Positions 30,937 through 43,489 of a stretch of DNA of 49,555 bases are shown here, piece after piece. Position 1 is the stretch's first letter; the number at the start of each line of letters is the position of its first letter. The stretch is taken from positions 1 through 49,555 of the forward strand of contig NW_026971127.1 of the NCBI RefSeq assembly GCF_963678635.1. Reading direction: 5' to 3'. A program made the position numbers and the translations under genes. This DNA comes from Symsagittifera roscoffensis. Its lineage: Eukaryota > Xenacoelomorpha > Acoela > Convolutidae. Below the pieces are notes generated by a model. That model ran no database searches and was not told where the DNA came from. It was given only the letters and a program-made list of their open reading frames with translations.

Positions 30937-33900
30937 ATGTTATCAATAAATATGCCAGATATTCTATATTCGGAGAAGACAGGGGCGGATCTTGATATTT
31001 CAGACGAAAATTTAGAGTTCAAATTAGCTTGTCTTTACCTCATTACGAGGCCAAATTGTCTATTTTCTGAATTTAAGTGGATTCCGCAATAAGACCGCTC
31101 TCTTTGTTTTTTCTTTTTTTGTGTTCTTCTTTCCACAATCATGTAAATTCAAAATAACCACTTGCTTAAACATACATGCTGCTACAAAATGAAGTTATCT
31201 TAATAAGTTAAGAATCAACAACTACACCGACATGTAAATAATACACAAGTACAACTTGTACAAAAATGAATTAAACAATACTAACATTAGACATAGAATT
31301 AATCTCCAAAAAAACTAATGGATCTATCAATAAGAATTTTTTCGTGTAGTTCAATCAAAAATTTTTTAATTTCACGTTTGAATTGTTCCAATTATTACAA
31401 CTTATGTTTGCTCTAGATTTTTTTCCGCAACTTCTTCTTGGGAACTCACTTTGTTTTATTTATTTTGTGCGTTTGTTCAGTTTGACAGGTCCTCTGTTAT
31501 AGATAAACTGCCTACCAATTTCATTTGTCTTAAAATTATTCGCCACATCAAAAATTCTAGTCAGGCAATATTGGTTAATAAATAGTTCGGCTGGTAAAAT
31601 TTTGAATTTGAGAAGTAAATTTTGTACTTGATCATATTTTCTGCGAAAATAGCAAACTTTGATTCCCAAGTTAATTTGTCTGTTTAGTCAGTTAATTTAA
31701 GACATGGGTCGATTTTGAAAAAAAAAGCTGCACTAAAAAATAAATGCGACAAATCTAGTAATCTGAAAAGCATAACTCTTGTTTCTAATGGTACCATATG
31801 TCGCGTTCAAATCATTGACTTAATGGCAATTGCGATTTTGCTTAAACATTTGTTCAATTCAACTGAAAGTAAGGTTTCTGTCCACTAACACTCCAAGATA
31901 CCTGGCATGTTCCTTTTCCGACAAATTTTGACATATTTACTTTAGCCAGGTTGCGAGCGTTAGTGTATTAGTACGAACCTTCTTTTTCTCATCTAACTCG
32001 TTAAAAAAGTGTTCATTAAAGTGTTCACTTATTTGTAGGCACTTTTACTATAAGCACGTAATGGCTAGTGTTTGGGAGTTATTAAGCGCCCGTGGCTGAA
32101 TGGTTTGTGCGTGAGACTCTTAACCTCTAGGTTCGAGATCGATTGCGAGACGTAACCAATTTTTCAATAAATCGACGCTCATTTCTTTTTTATTGCCTTT
32201 TAAAGAGTTGCTTTTTGTTGTATTATCTCTGATGCTAGGAGCTGGTTAGTTTTGAAAAAGTTTAATTAAGCGAAAAAGGTAGTCTAGTATGTTCAGTTTT
32301 TTTTGCTGCTTCACGCGCATGTCTATTCTACAATAAGTATCGCAAAATGGGCAAATGTGCATACTAATTTTCTTCTGGTTTCGTTGTTTCGTATGAAGTT
32401 TTGTTGACAGTTTAGCTCTCAAATCTTTTCATTTTCATTGGCTTTGTTGTCACTAAATACTCCTAGTTTCTTAAGGAAAAGCAAGCTTAGTAGTTTCCAT
32501 TCAGCTTCTTTTCTTTTATTGTTCAGACTTTCCAAGAAGGTGAGGAAAATTTATTCTTGGGTTGGTTTTATTATTCAGACTACTTTCACAATTCTTTGCT
32601 CCCTCGGGCGATCAATTCCTTTGTCCGCACGGGCCCAGCCGTGTTAGCGCACCAATATAGCATCCTGCCACGATTCTGTTTATATTGCTCGTTTTTCATT
32701 TGTTTATATTCTGTTTATATGACCCTCGGCGAATTAATCCTCACTACAAAGTTGTTTCAAAATTAATTGAGCTTATTCTGTTTGTTATTTCTATACACGG
32801 CCATCTTATCAGCCTAAAAATCATAATTTTGTCATTTTTTGCTTTACAAAAAATGTTCGATACCGATTAAAGGGCAGTCGGAACGTTCAAAGTTTTGCTC
32901 TGATACAAGTAGTCTTAGATACTGTGAGCGGAACCCCCAAATTATAAGCAAAATCCTCATTTTGTTTGCGGACTCCAGCAACAAATACTTTTAGGTCTTA
33001 AAATTTCCACGTACAATAGCTAAATACTTGCTTTTAAATTCCGCGTATGCTAAATGTTAATTCTTTTTAGCTTTAAATTTTTCACGCAACAACTGGTTTA
33101 GTTGAGTACGTTAATTAAATCTACTATCCACTTAATTTTGCGAAATCGGCTTGCTGTTTGCGGAAGCCGTTTACGTTTGCGGAATTCGCTAGCTTTTTGT
33201 AGAACCCGGGTTTATTTGCGGAATCCGGAAGGGCTATTTACATTCCTTTGTTGCAGAATCAGCAATAAAACTAATGTGCTGGCAAAAATTGCGTTACACG
33301 TTTTGTAAATGAAATCCATTTACTTTTTGAGGCAATTTTTAATACTTGTCTTTGGATCCCGGTGACCTACAGAAACCAAAATGTGCAGTGTTTGGCCTTG
33401 CACTGCGTTAACAGCGCGTAATATATGTTGTTAACTCTTACCGACTGGCCGAGTTGTCACTTACGAAGCAGTATAAAAAAGCAGCAAGTCAAATATCTTT
33501 TTAAATGCGTTTCGACGTCAGTTTTAGCCGTCAGTTGCTTTCAGATAACAAAAAATTTCAATCTTAAAAAAGCTTGAAATGATTCAAAATTTAAAATTGT
33601 CTGAAAATGAAACGCAAAAAATTGTTGTATAATTAGTTCCTGTAAAACGCTGTACCATGTTTCCAGAAAAAATCAAACGGAATAAGTGTAGTCATCGCAA
33701 AATTTTGTTTTAAAAATTTGCTTGTCATTCAGTGTGTGAAAATATAGTGAAAATGAAGCATCAAATTTATACATGGCACAAAAATTTTGAAATTAAATAT
33801 GAACAATTTGCTTGTATTAGGGCGAAACCCTGAAAATTTCGACTAGCTTTAAAGGTCTATGTAGCAGTAATAACATCAAAAAATTTAATGTAATTAGAAA

Positions 33901-34690
33901 ACGAACATTTATTTTAACTTGAGATTTTTTGTGAAAAACATCCCATCACACGCCACATAAAGTACAAAGTGATAGATTTCGCTCTTAGCAACAAATCAAT
34001 TACTGCAAAGAAGCTTCCTTCAATCAATTTGAAACTATTTCTAGGACGGATTAAGGCGCCGCTTACACGTTAACAGCGCGAAATATATCTCGCGTTAATT
34101 GTCCCAAATTGGCCAAAATGGCAATCTTTAAACCCCCATAACTTCACAAAATATGATCTCAGAAGAAATATTTTTTTAATTTAAGCGCAGGACAGCAAAC
34201 AATGCTTTTTGAATGATAGTTAAAAAAACCATCCAGAATGGCTTGTGAAAAGTCGAATTTTCTCTGAAGAAAAAAACCATCCCGAGCACAAATATTCCGT
34301 GAATTTCGTTGCGAAAGGCGACCAATACATTCTTTACGAAAATGGTTAATAAGAAGAAAAGAATCTTTTCCGTAAAAGTGCATCCCACAAAAGTTTTTTC
34401 ATTCGGACATTCAAGTAAAATGAGGTTTCCATCATACTTAACTCGATATAATGTTGTGCAATTGTACTTCTTTGATGTTTCTTAGTGTGCAATTAGCCTC
34501 CTCATGGAATATAATTTCTTCCTAGTCAAAAAATTCAGCAAATTGGTTTAAGTTGGCCAGAAAACTCAGATTTTGATTTCTTACCTCATTTTGAGGATAC
34601 GAAAGCTGAATTTTTCATTTTAGAATTAGACAGTAACTGTCACGTCTTACAAAAAGATTTGACTTGGAGGATCTAAAATTTTCTCGAGAG
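30937..34690. other. Repeat-rich IGFBP intron 1, right arm, before the BEL element
   Basis: Mirror of about 9130-14139. Segment 31215-31600 has no match in the left arm, where 13570-13870 is present instead. The left-specific 1.35 kb is absent at about 32920. TTTGCGGAATTCG-type motifs occur at 33130-33240. ORFs of 60-76 codons here are not conserved between arms. Confidence 0.6.
32086..32152 (+). repeat. tRNA-Lys-like pseudogene or SINE head (right)
   Basis: Plus-strand partner of 13009-13080 with A box TGGCTGAATGG, loop CTCTTAA and B box GGTTCGAGATC. Three bases are missing before the B box compared with the left copy, which removes most of the variable loop. Confidence 0.6.
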
Positions 34691-34694
34691 GGCG

Positions 34695-34945
34695 CGGGTT
34701 TTTTGTTGACCTTTTTTTGGTCGACCAAATTGATTTTCCGAGCTCTCCCAAAGCACTACAAAGACCCTATTTGAGCAGATTTTTAGGTCGACTAATTTCA
34801 TTTTCCGAGCTATCCCATAGCACTACAAAGACCCTGTTTGGGCGGTTTTTCAAAAATTTTGTCGACCTTTTTTTTAGGTCGACCAAATTGATTTTCCGAG
34901 CTCTCCAAAGCACTACAAAGACCCTGTTTGGGCTGAATTTTCTGC
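34695..34945 (-). repeat. ~90-bp GTCGAC tandem repeat (right)
   Basis: Reverse-complement counterpart of 8870-9130 with units CCGAGCTCTCCAAAGCACTA...CAAAGACCCTGTTTGGG and GGTCGACC. Confidence 0.85.
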
Positions 34946-35148
34946 GCCGCAGGCAAACTTTTGAAAAAACAAGGCGTTTATAGGCATTTTTGGAAAATTT
35001 TGACCAAAAAGTTGAGTTATTTTTTGGCGCGGGCTCCCCCCTCAAAGTTAGTATATATTGGCGCCATAGGCTACTTTAGAAAAATTTTAGGGTCCGTCGG
35101 CCAAAAATGGATTTTTCAAAAAGTATCAAAGGGGGGGCCCTTTGGGTC

Positions 35149-35338
35149 TGTCTACGACATTTGAACTTTATTCTTTGCCGAACCTAATTTTGCCACATTT
35201 TCGACATGAATATGCCGTCAAATTAGTAAATTGAAAGACTCAAAACTCAAAAGTCAAAAAAAAATCATTTAAAAAGAAACAACTAAACTACGATTTGAAA
35301 TTGGAATCTTAATCACCCAAAACGTATTGCCATTGTCA
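35149..35338 (+). repeat. 5' LTR of the BEL/Pao element (190 bp)
   Basis: Begins TG and ends CA. It is short for the superfamily. It matches 42207-42400 except for two substitutions, a 1-nt and a 3-nt indel in A-runs. Confidence 0.9.
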
Positions 35339-35339
35339 T

Positions 35340-35352
35340 TGGCGCACAATAG
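35340..35352 (+). promoter_or_regulatory. Candidate primer-binding site
   Basis: TGGCGCACAATAG starts two bases after the 5' LTR. The TGG fits a tRNA CCA end. The tRNA species was not assigned. Confidence 0.4.
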
Positions 35353-35609
35353 TTTTTAAAACAAAGAAACCGAAACCAAGGTTTTTTTTCGTTTGAAAAA
35401 TCAACGAACCCATCCTTATACTAACCAATCATATTGTTTACTTTTTTTTGGATTGTAAGTTCCAAAGAAAAAAACTCAAAATCTTTTTTTTTGTTACAAT
35501 ACAATTGCGAGGTTTCCATGTAATCAAAGGAATTAAATATTGGCCATTTTACATTTTTGTCTGACACGTCAAAACGTGAATTAAGTTTAGGAGACAAAGT
35601 CAATTAAAA

Positions 35610-36503
35610 ATGAATTCAACCTATGATGCTGTTTTTAAAGTCATAGAAACAGACGTAGAAATTTTAGCAAAAGCAATTAACCAAGCCATAAGCGATTCCG
35701 ACGAAGTACAGATCATAAACGATTTCTTAACGGAATTGAAGAGCTTGCTTGACGATGCCAATAACGAAGCAGTCAAGATAATACGCACCGGAACGGACCA
35801 GCAAGACCCAATCATTGAACGATTGAAAACTTTGAAAATTTTGTACCGAACGATCCAACTACGATCAAAACGATACGAGCGTACCCTCAACAACACTGCC
35901 ACGTCTTCTTTAAACTCATCACGAGTAGCCAGCAACGTCTCAACGCCTTCAATAATAGGACAAGCCTTGAAAAATCTTCCCCTTCGACGCCAAACGGAAA
36001 GTTTAACCCGTAGTACCACTACACAAAACGTCACCATGGACCAGGACACCCCGGACGATTTGCCACAATTTTCAGGATTGCCAGCAATCTTAAACGCTAC
36101 TTCAAACCACAGATCAAATTCCGCCCAGGACAATTCAGGACTCCTACTTCGTCCCGGATCTAACAGCGACGCCAATACCTTGGATCATCGCATTCATCAA
36201 CAACAAACAGAAACTCTTGGAACTCAAACTGCCCATGGAACTCACCTCCATCCTCAGTCAAACCTCTCATTGCAGCAGCCGAACGCCGACTTGTCACAAA
36301 GTTCAAACCTTCAGCCGAACCACCCAGAAGCTCAACTTCAAGGAACGACTATAGAATTGAACAATGGAACTCAACTCCAAATCGACAATCAGCAATTGAC
36401 AGCAACAGTGGGACAAAGACCAAACTCAGAAGCTCAACTTCATGAAACGTCACCGCACTCCAACCCTGGAAACAAAAAATTCAAGTTTTCAATCAGCAGA
36501 TGA
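35610..36503 (+). CDS. BEL/Pao gag N-terminal ORF, 297 aa
   Basis: The N-terminal ~100 residues are helical and charged (VIETDVEILAKAI, FLTELKSLLDD), as in BEL gag amino termini. The rest is a Gln/Asn/Thr-rich linker. It ends in an ATGA overlap with the next ORF (ATG at 36500, TGA at 36501-36503), which is in another frame. In most BEL elements gag is one continuous frame, so this is either a frameshift mutation in the linker or a stop-start coupling used by this lineage. Confidence 0.6.
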   Translation: MNSTYDAVFKVIETDVEILAKAINQAISDSDEVQIINDFLTELKSLLDDANNEAVKIIRTGTDQQDPIIERLKTLKILYRTIQLRSKRYERTLNNTATSSLNSSRVASNVSTPSIIGQALKNLPLRRQTESLTRSTTTQNVTMDQDTPDDLPQFSGLPAILNATSNHRSNSAQDNSGLLLRPGSNSDANTLDHRIHQQQTETLGTQTAHGTHLHPQSNLSLQQPNADLSQSSNLQPNHPEAQLQGTTIELNNGTQLQIDNQQLTATVGQRPNSEAQLHETSPHSNPGNKKFKFSISR

Positions 36504-39244
36504 ACGCACCAGCAACCCAACAAAGAAATGTTTCAGCGCCAATATTTCTTCCGACAGCAACTTCAAAAGCAGCTCAGAGTCAAATGATTGGACAGCAAAT
36601 CACACACCCAATTCTTGCTCCCCAGACAGCTAGCCCCCCACATGGACTATACCAGCCTCCAAGTCAGCAACAGAGGACACATAATCCGAATAGCGCCTTT
36701 AGACCCATCTTGACGTTTGGAAATCAGAATTCAACCAATCATCCCCCCACCAACGTGTTCAGTGGACACCAGACGACAGCTAAGGGTATCACAAACATCA
36801 ACGGAGTACCCATACCAGCACAACCAGAACTACTGCCAACAAACCAAGGAGATCAACGAACAGCAACAAATTGGACCTCCAGCCAGCCGACCCTGACTCA
36901 CCAATGTACACAACCTGCCATACGATCGTACCAGGAAGGATTTCTGGGAACCACGACAGCATACAACCCTACGAACATGCCGACATCATCATTAACAGCC
37001 TTCTTTCATGCAGGCTGCAGGGGACTAACAGAAACAACTCACCAAAATATCAACCGACCTCCCCCTCATCAACATGCAGTCCATCAACATGCAGCACATC
37101 AACATGCAGCACATCAGAACCAGCCGACTTATTTCCCGATTCCTACCAACCTTGAAACAGCACCGACAGACCACAACCATCATCAAACGATCTCGAAGAC
37201 ATTCAGGAAATCAGTGCCCATTGTCAAACCATTCATATTCGACGGAGAACCTGAACAATGGTTAGATTGGATAGGACTGTTCAACGCAACCATCAACAGC
37301 ACCGACATGACAAACTCGGAAAAGATGACACATCTGCAGAAACTTGTATCCGGAGATGCCAAATCTCTCATCCGAGGATATGGATGCAATGGAGCAATGT
37401 ATGACGCAGCCCTTCAGCGACTGGAAAACGACTTTGGTAACCCGACGAAGATAGTTACATCCTTCCTTCGACGACTCGACGCCATCAGCGGCCCCAATCT
37501 ACGACATACCAGAAGCTACAAGGACCTCGCCAACTTCCTACAGACAATGGTCGATACATTAACGACACTTGGATTCCAGCACGATCTACACTCTACGACA
37601 AATGTCCAAACAGTTTTGTCAAAACTGCCTACCCCTTGCCGACTAGAATGGAATAGATACAATCTGCAATGCAACATCAGACAACCATCACTCATCGACC
37701 TCACCAATTGGTTCAAAATCTACGCTGAAGCATGCAGCAATTTGCCGAGCAACAACAACAACACCAAAAACAGCAGCAGCAGCAGCAACAACTACAACAG
37801 CAGCAACACTCAAGGATCATCATCCAACGGTCACACCCACCAACATGGACCATCGGATCACCGCGCCAATCAGAACAACCGGAACCAGCAACGCAGCCAG
37901 CTGCAACATAAATCTGGACAAAAGGATCAACGACGAGATTTTTGCCCGGAGAAACGCAATTGCCAGTACCTTGGAAAATGCCAACACTTCATCGCAATGA
38001 ACCCAAAGGACAGATTACAGCATGCCAGGGACCTACAACTATGTTTCAACTGCCTCAGCCCCCACAAGTTCGCCGACTGTCAATCAACGCAAACCTGCCG
38101 GACGGACGGATGCAGTAAGAAACACCACACACTTCTGCACAACAGCAGCACCTACAACTCGACGACACAGAGGGAGACAGCCAACCGGAACTTCAGACAA
38201 CATGACGACACCACCAACTGCAGCACCAGCATCAGCAGAAGGAAATCGACTCGCCACATTCCGACCCTGCCAATAACGATTTCTCATGGCAAACATAGAG
38301 TTCATGCCTATGCAATGCTTGATTGTGGAAGCAAACTGACATTGCTTAAATCATCAATCGCCCTCCAACTCAAACCAGATCTGCAGTTAGACGACACCAT
38401 CCAGCTAAATTAAGCACTGACATCATCAGACACAGCTTCTACAAAGATGACGATCGCGATTGGACCCTACAACCAGCAAAAGCAGCCATTTCAACTAAAT
38501 GACATCGACGTCATAATGGATTGGAACCTTTCCCAATTCAACCCTGAACTCGTCAACTCCATCTGCCAAAGGAACGAGCCACTTCAACACATTCGGATAG
38601 CCAAACTGCCCTCAAAAGAAATCGGAATCATCATTGGATGCGATTTCGCCGAACTCGTGACACCTTCAGAAGTAATCCATTCAAAACAAAATGTGCCTAT
38701 TGGATGGAAAACGCCACTTGGATGGTCTCTCTGTGGACGAGACAATGCAGCGACACCCAACGACATCAACACAATCAACTTCACGACAGACGATACACTG
38801 TTTCGCCACGTAGCTGAATGGATGAAATTGGACGCCGAAGGGATTTCAACTGACCAACGCAGCCTGTCAACAGACGACAAGGAAGCTCTCCGCATCTTGG
38901 AATCTTCAACAACCCGCTTGTCCAATGGACACTACGAAGTTGGAATGCTTTGGAAACGTGGACAACAACTGCCAAACAATAGATGGCCTGCCAAGAAGCA
39001 GCTCGACAGCCTTCTCCAACGACTGAAGAGAAACACCGAGATGGCACAGAAATATCAGGAGACCATCGACACCGACTTGCAGAAAGGTTTCATAGTCAAA
39101 GTTGATGATTCCCATGAAGACTCAACAGGAAAATGGTACCTTCCTCATCATCCAGTGACAAACATCAATAACCTGGCAAGGTACGCCGAGTCCTTAATGC
39201 ATCGAGCATCTACAAAGGAGTATCACTCAACAGCAACCTACTAA
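36500..39244 (+). pseudogene. BEL/Pao gag (DUF1759), zinc knuckle, protease and start of reverse transcriptase, interrupted
   Basis: Residues 1-235 are a low-complexity Gln/His/Pro linker including HQHAAHQHAAHQ. About 240-400 match the DUF1759 gag region (FDGEPEQWLDWIGLF). A knuckle (CFNC...HKFADC) and KKHHTLLH follow. The retroviral-type aspartic protease has DCGS in place of the usual D-S/T-G. An in-frame TAA at 38411-38413 interrupts just after the protease. The same frame continues to 39244 (start used by the second open stretch: 38447) through the protease-RT linker (GWKTPLGWSLCG). It then loses frame at roughly 39160-39190, just inside the RT domain. Confidence 0.8.
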
Positions 39245-39282
39245 CTGGATCAGACCTCCTCACAAACCTTACTGGAATCGTT

Positions 39283-42090
39283 ATGCGATTTCGCGAAGAC
39301 CAAATCGCTATTTCTGCCGACATTGAAGCAATGTTCATGCAGGTCTTCGTGAGCCCAGAGGACCAGCCGTATTTGCGATTTCTGTGGAAGGACAACACGG
39401 ACCAACCCGCAACCTTCCAATACACCCGCCACATCTTCGGAGCTACCGACTCACTATGTGTTGCCTGCTACGCCACTCGACAATGTGCGAAGGACAATGC
39501 CGACAAATATCCAGCCTTGGAGCAAATCACAAAATGCAACATATACATGGACGACCTATACAAAGCCGTCTCAACACCGACGGAAGCGACACAGTTAATG
39601 AACGACCTTCAAAAGATGTTCAGCCTTGGAGGTTTCAACCTCACAAAATGGACCTCAAACTCTCAACAATTCTTCACAACAGTTAACGAGAACCACTTGG
39701 AAAACAGCGACAGCCTCACCAAGAAGGAACGACCCCTCGAAAGAGTTCTTGGAGTGAAATGGAAACCAGACACGGACGTCTTTCTTGTGGAAGCAAAGAG
39801 GTTTCACGCCATTGACAAGAAGGACTTAACGCAGCGCAAACTATTGAAGTTTGCTTCTTCAATCTTTAACCCGCTTGGAATTACGATGCCACTGACAATT
39901 CGACTACGATAATCACTTCAATTTGCCTGGAGTAATGGACCTCAATGGGACAAACCTCTAAACATGGAGCATTTAACAGACCTCAACGATTGGATAGACA
40001 AGCGAAGCCAATTCAACGACATCTGCCTGCCCCAGACTTACTTCAAACCAGAAACGAAGATACTGGAAACCCAACTCCATGTATTCAGCGACGCCTCCGA
40101 ACTTGCCTTAGCATCAGTTGCTTACCTCAGAATCAGATACGATGACGACACAACGGAACTCAAGTTCGTCATTGGAAAAGCCCGAGTAGCACCCATCAGC
40201 AGAATGACAATTCCAAATCTCGAGCTTCAAGCCGCCACTAACGGAGCTAAACTGTCTCGTTTCATCAAAGAACAACATGACATACGAATCGACAGTACGA
40301 CACTATGGACAGATAGAAAAACAGTTCTTCATTGGATAAACTCGCCGAATCAACGACACCGGATCTTTATTGCTAACCGCCTGAATTTCATCATGGACTC
40401 AACATCTCCACTGGACTGGAGATACGTGCCCAGCAAAAACAACCCTGCAGACGACGGAACACGTGGTTGCAAAGCATGTGACATGACTACCGATTCACGA
40501 TGGATCAAAGGACCAGACTTCTTGTTAAGACCATCATCAGATTGGCCTAATCACCCGCCAACACAACCTACAGCCGATATTCATCTGACAGACAACGACC
40601 CACAACCACCAACATCAGTAATCGACTTCAACCGATTTAGCACTTGGACAAGAGCACTCAGAGTTACTTCATATGTTCTTCTCTTCGCAGAAAACATCAA
40701 AAGGAAGACACGCCAGAGCCTCTCACTTCAACACCTCACCTTAGGATTCGCATGGATCATTAAACACTCACACACTCAATCATTCCCCAAGGAAATAGCA
40801 TGCCTGACAAAGAAATCTGACATTCCACCCCGCAGCCCTCTACAACCTCTTTGCCCCTTCATCGACGATCACGGATACTTACGTGCCAAAGGACGACTAC
40901 AGAAAGCCCCGCTTCTACTTTGCAGTCGACATCCAGTCATTCTGAACGCAGAAAACTACCCAATACAACTCTTCATGAAGTAAACACACGAAATAAATTC
41001 CCATTGTGGAATGGAACACACCCGAAGCATTCCTCAGCAGGACTTTTGGATCATAAGATCACGCAAGCATCTGAAGAAAACTATTCGACAATGCATACCT
41101 TGCCGACGCCTTCGACAGGAACCAGTGAAGCCTCTGATGGCAGATCTACCCCTACAACGACTCCCTTTATCGGAAAACAATTACCCCTTCTACTCAACAG
41201 GAATTGACTTCTTTGGACCCTTTGCCACGCGGAACAACGACGAGTACAGTAAGCGATACGTTCTCTTCTTCACTTGCCTCGTCACGCGAGCAGTTCATTC
41301 AGAAATATGCCAGCAAATTGACACAAACTCAACTCTACAAGCCATACGCCGTTTCATCGCTAGACGCGGTAAACCCAGGATCATCTTCTCTGACAACGGA
41401 AAAGCCTTCGTTGCAGCTGACAAGGAATTACAGGAAAGTCTTTCTGAGATTCAACACAGCAACGACTTCAACAATCAATGCCAATTACTTGGAATAACCT
41501 GGAAGTTCAACCCACCTGCAGCTCCTCACTTTGGTGGATCATGGGAACGCCTCATAAAAACATTTAAGATTGCCTTCTACAAAGTCATTGGAACACGGAC
41601 ACTTGACGACGAAACTCTGTCAACCTTCACGTGCGAGGTTGAAGCTATGATGAATTCTCGCCCGCTAACCCACGTCTCATCAGATCCAACCGACGAAGAG
41701 TCCCTTACACCCAATCACCTTCTACTAGGACGACCAACAAACAATTTGCCTCCCGGATTGTTTCTCCCTCGCCACACAACGGACAAGAAAACTTGGAAAC
41801 AAGCTCAAGCCTTGAGTCAACAGTTCTGGAACAGATACCTCAAAGACTACTTGCCAACCTTGACAACCCGAACGATATGGACAAAGCAAGTGGAAAATCT
41901 TCAGCAAGGAGACCTTGTATGGATACTGGAAGACCTAACGCCTCGAGGTCTTTGGCCCCTGGGACGGGTACTTCGTACTTTCCCAGGTGCAGACGGAATC
42001 GTTCGCTCCTGCGAAATTAAAACTAGCAGGGGGATTCTACACCGACCAGCAGTCAAACTCTCGCGAGTATTGGACCACAGTAACAACTAG
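39283..42090 (+). pseudogene. BEL/Pao reverse transcriptase, RNase H and integrase, with two in-frame stops
   Basis: All in one frame, different from the upstream part. Reverse transcriptase core with active-site YMDD (NIYMDDLYKAV). TAA at 39910-39912. RNase H from about 40080 (FSDASELAL, LELQAA, WTDRKTVLHWI, NNPADDGTRG). TAA at 40981-40983 at the entry to the integrase zinc-binding part (CIPCRR). Integrase catalytic residues are visible as GIDFFGP, FSDNGKAF and GGSWERL. A DUF5641-like C-terminus follows (GDLVWILED...PLGRV...SRGILHRPAVKL) and ends at 42090. Apart from the breaks the sequence is well preserved. Confidence 0.88.
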
Positions 42091-42206
42091 ATGACCAACA
42101 TGATCAACGACAGCTAACAACTAGATGACCATTACAATCAACGACGACGTTTCATCAGCTTCAACGAACAATTTTCTAATTTGCAACCTGCAAATGGGCC
42201 CGGCTA

Positions 42207-42400
42207 TGTCTACGACATTTGAACTTTATTCTTTGCCGAACCTAATTTTGCCACATTTTCGACATGAATATGCCGTCAAATTAGTAAATTGAAAGACTCA
42301 AAACTCAAAAATCCAAAAAAAAATCATTTAAAAAAAAGAAACAACTAAACTACGATTTGAAATTGGAATCTTAATCATCCAAAACGTATTGCCATTGTCA
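42207..42400 (+). repeat. 3' LTR of the BEL/Pao element (194 bp)
   Basis: Near-identical to the 5' LTR. It is preceded by CTGCAAATGGGCCCGGCTA, which offers only a weak polypurine tract, and followed by target duplicate GGGTC. Confidence 0.9.
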
Positions 42401-42405
42401 GGGTC

Positions 42406-43356
42406 GGCAGGGGTCAAATCTGAGGGGGTGGGGGGGGGGGGTAGACGCCCGCCCCCTCCCCCTGTATCCACCCCTGGACTTAGAATTGGCTTTGTTTGAA
42501 TATATATTGAATTTTATAAAACAAAATAAAAAATGTAGTGTTCACGACTATACGGGTTTTTGGTCCGACAAGAAGTGGGAAGGAACCCAGAAATTGGGTT
42601 TGTTTTATGCCAAGTCAAATAAGATGTTCCAGTGACATACACTTTTCGAGTAATATTTCATTATTCAATTTGTCGTCCTGATTTGAACTGTTTCAAAAGC
42701 TGACCTAAATGTTTTGATTTTCAGATCAATTTCAATTGATACAAACCGAATTCGCTTCTAATTAAAATGGAAAATAAATTAATTAAAATCGGTTTTTTGG
42801 TTTTAAGTGTTGCTTATATTAACGATTCCCATTTTGCCCTCGTCTATCGAAATAGATTATGAACTGATTAAGTATTCTGATCTCTATCGCTCACGACTCC
42901 TGCCTGTTTGGTTGTATGAGAACCCTTAAATTTATTTCCAACGCTATAAAACTCATAAGAGATAGTCAATTTGAAGTTAGAAACTTCAAAACGCAGCCAT
43001 CCATTTAAAGTTAAAAATAAAAAAAACGGAATGAATAATTTATCTAAATCTCAAATTTTTTTATATTAGATTTTTTCAAAATTTTAACTCAAGTTCAAAA
43101 AAGTATAGAAAAAAATCCAAAAAGTTTTATCGGAAAACTTAAAAAATTCCGTTCTGTTTCTGTTTTTCATTTTGCAAGGATAACTGCTGATGGAATTTTC
43201 CGTGCACAGTAATTACATCTTTTTGTTTGACTTAAGATTGAACTTTTATCCACTATTTCAAAAAGAGCTGGTAGTTTTGTTTGAACTGGCACCCAAATGC
43301 AAAGTTGGAGCAAAACTTTTCTCCATTAACTAAACTCCCGTTTAATGTCTACTCAC
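42406..43356. other. IGFBP intron 1, right arm, between BEL element and exon 1
   Basis: Counterpart of about 7722-8668. G/C-rich strings near 42420-42475 (GGGGGTGGGGG and CCCCCTCCCCC types) match 8610-8660. No gene seen. Confidence 0.6.
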
Positions 43357-43489
43357 TTGGTTTCGGGCACCTCACATTCTCGCATTTGGGGCAACTTGGA
43401 TGGCCTTCGTTGGGTTTTTTGGACGCAAAACAAGGCATTGAAAGTATTACGAAGCAACCCATTAAGAACAATTTTTTAAAGTTCGACAT

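Larger units (their letters stand above)
35144..42405 (+). mobile_element. BEL/Pao LTR retrotransposon with 5-bp target duplication
   Basis: LTRs 35149-35338 and 42207-42400 both run TGTCTACGAC...CCATTGTCA. They are flanked by the direct repeat GGGTC (35144-35148 and 42401-42405). The left arm has the empty site with one GGGTC (8673-8669 on the minus strand), so this copy inserted after the two arms diverged. Coding order is gag (DUF1759-like), zinc knuckle, aspartic protease, reverse transcriptase, RNase H, integrase, DUF5641-like tail, which is diagnostic of BEL/Pao. The LTRs differ by about two substitutions and 4 nt of indels, so it is young. The coding region nevertheless has three in-frame TAA stops and one frameshift, so this copy looks unable to move on its own. 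It sits in IGFBP intron 1 of the right arm. Confidence 0.92.
24565..43489 (-). pseudogene. IGFBP-Kazal-Ig gene, right copy, cut by the assembly gap
   Basis: Exon 1 is 43489-43357 (same 44 codons as the left copy, signal peptide and CPKCENVRC). Exon 2 is 24769-24565, which stops at the gap 10 nt before the donor known from the left copy. The visible part shows the IGFBP motif VCGCCPVC and one substitution (SHEAL for SHETL). Kazal and Ig exons are absent. The break coincides with the N run, so it is an assembly truncation rather than evidence of a true pseudogene. Intron 1 here contains both the nested protease and the BEL element. Confidence 0.75.

Noticed and set aside
38411-40983. Alternative genetic code (TAA as sense)
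   Set aside because: Host genes end at TAA exactly where protein families end, so TAA is a stop here. The BEL stops are better explained as damage.
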